Source: JAKQIM01 sp964633225 (GTDB taxonomy: Bacteria; Chloroflexota; Anaerolineae; Anaerolineales; UBA4823). From it: a stretch of 64,000 bases of DNA. The notes beneath the pieces were generated by a model. It was given only the letters and a program-made list of their open reading frames with translations. It had not been told where the DNA came from and did not search any database. Below, piece after piece: positions 63,722 to 64,000 of the stretch. Every line of letters begins with the position of its first letter. The first letter of the stretch is position 1. The stretch is taken from assembly GCA_964633225.1 (NCBI GenBank), contig CAZWFQ010000007.1, positions 1 to 64,000 on the forward strand, written 5' to 3'. The position numbers and the translations under genes are program-made.

Positions 63722-64000
63722 ATGCCAAAGAAAAATATTCGCAAAAGCAGTATCTCATCCACCAAGCTGTACACCTTTGTTTGGTTGGGCCTGACCATCT
63801 TGCTGTTCCTGGTGGTGGCGCAGTGGTCGAATGCCCCAAGCATCCCCATCGAAGGCGCTACGGCTGTTTTGACGCTGATTGGGGCGGTGGCTGTGGGGAT
63901 CGAACGCTCCATTGAAGCCGCCTGGGATGGCGTGAGCCTTTTCAGGGGCAAAGCCTGGGCCAAGGCTGCTTTGGATCAGTTGGAGAAGTTCACGCAAGAT
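63722..64000 (+). CDS. Small membrane protein, cut by window edge
   Basis: An open frame of 93 codons runs off the right end. It begins MPKKNIRKSSISS after a strong AAGGAGG site. Hydrophobic segments are at about residues 18-36 and 50-65, followed by an amphipathic helix with VSLFRGKAWAKAAL. A -10-like TAGAAT (63688-63693) precedes it. Not recognised; the C-terminus is outside the window. Confidence 0.7.
   Translation, partial: MPKKNIRKSSISSTKLYTFVWLGLTILLFLVVAQWSNAPSIPIEGATAVLTLIGAVAVGIERSIEAAWDGVSLFRGKAWAKAALDQLEKFTQD

Overview
The window is a chromosomal scaffold segment that looks like a member of the Chloroflexota, most likely class Anaerolineae. The evidence is protein content: two giant DUF2298 membrane proteins, an FMN-riboswitch-controlled RibXY-type riboflavin importer, a topoisomerase I carrying a DUF5679 zinc ribbon, a Cys-type CcmE, and a soluble kinase with a LacI-type sensor. 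This assignment rests on reading the proteins, not on a search. The sequence contains a 100-N scaffold gap (20999-21098). Promoters fit a sigma70-like consensus with 17-bp spacers. Some genes have Shine-Dalgarno (SD) sites; others appear leaderless or nearly so.

Layout. 1-8.5 kb: a leftward housekeeping run, ffh - rpsP - khpA - rimM - dprA - manC - topA, then a membrane protein (protein targeting, ribosome maturation, DNA processing and supercoiling, GDP-mannose). 8.6-10.4 kb: degV and a two-domain acetyltransferase. 10.56-12.24 kb: a compact AT-richer type II restriction-modification (R-M) pair from one leaderless promoter, probably acquired horizontally. 12.25-18.03 kb: leftward genes including a 1251-aa LacI-sensor/GAF/histidine kinase, a secreted SGNH-like protein, a remnant Mut7-C protein and a PPOX-fold oxidoreductase. 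18.1-30.5 kb: four large GT-C-type membrane proteins (two GT39-like, one GT39-DUF2298 fusion, one DUF2298), presumably lipid-linked sugar transfer at the cell surface. 30.5-39.9 kb: cmk, plsC, a membrane sensor kinase and a solitary rpoC with its own promoter and a structured leader.

39.9-48.0 kb: a carbohydrate module. A leftward five-gene Opp/Dpp-type ABC transporter diverges from lacI plus a GH130 phosphorylase, with three copies of a TAGTAAA...TTTACTA operator placed on the two facing promoters. This reads as uptake and phosphorolysis of beta-mannosides under one repressor. 48.0-50.5 kb: PfkB kinase (probable adenosine kinase) and adenosylhomocysteinase, a methyl-cycle pair. 50.46-53.2 kb: FMN riboswitch and a three-gene riboflavin ABC importer, divergent from the kinase with nearly touching -35 boxes.

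53.2-62.9 kb: an almost complete System I cytochrome c maturation locus in the order zinc-ribbon membrane protein, ccmE, ccmF, ccmH, ccmG-like, ccmI-like, a dihaem cytochrome c lipoprotein, ccmA, ccmB, ccmC, ccmD. CcmE has Cys in place of the haem-binding His. The window ends with a zinc-ribbon/LamG-like protein and the start of a small membrane protein cut by the edge. No tRNA, rRNA, CRISPR array, insertion sequence or prophage was recognised.
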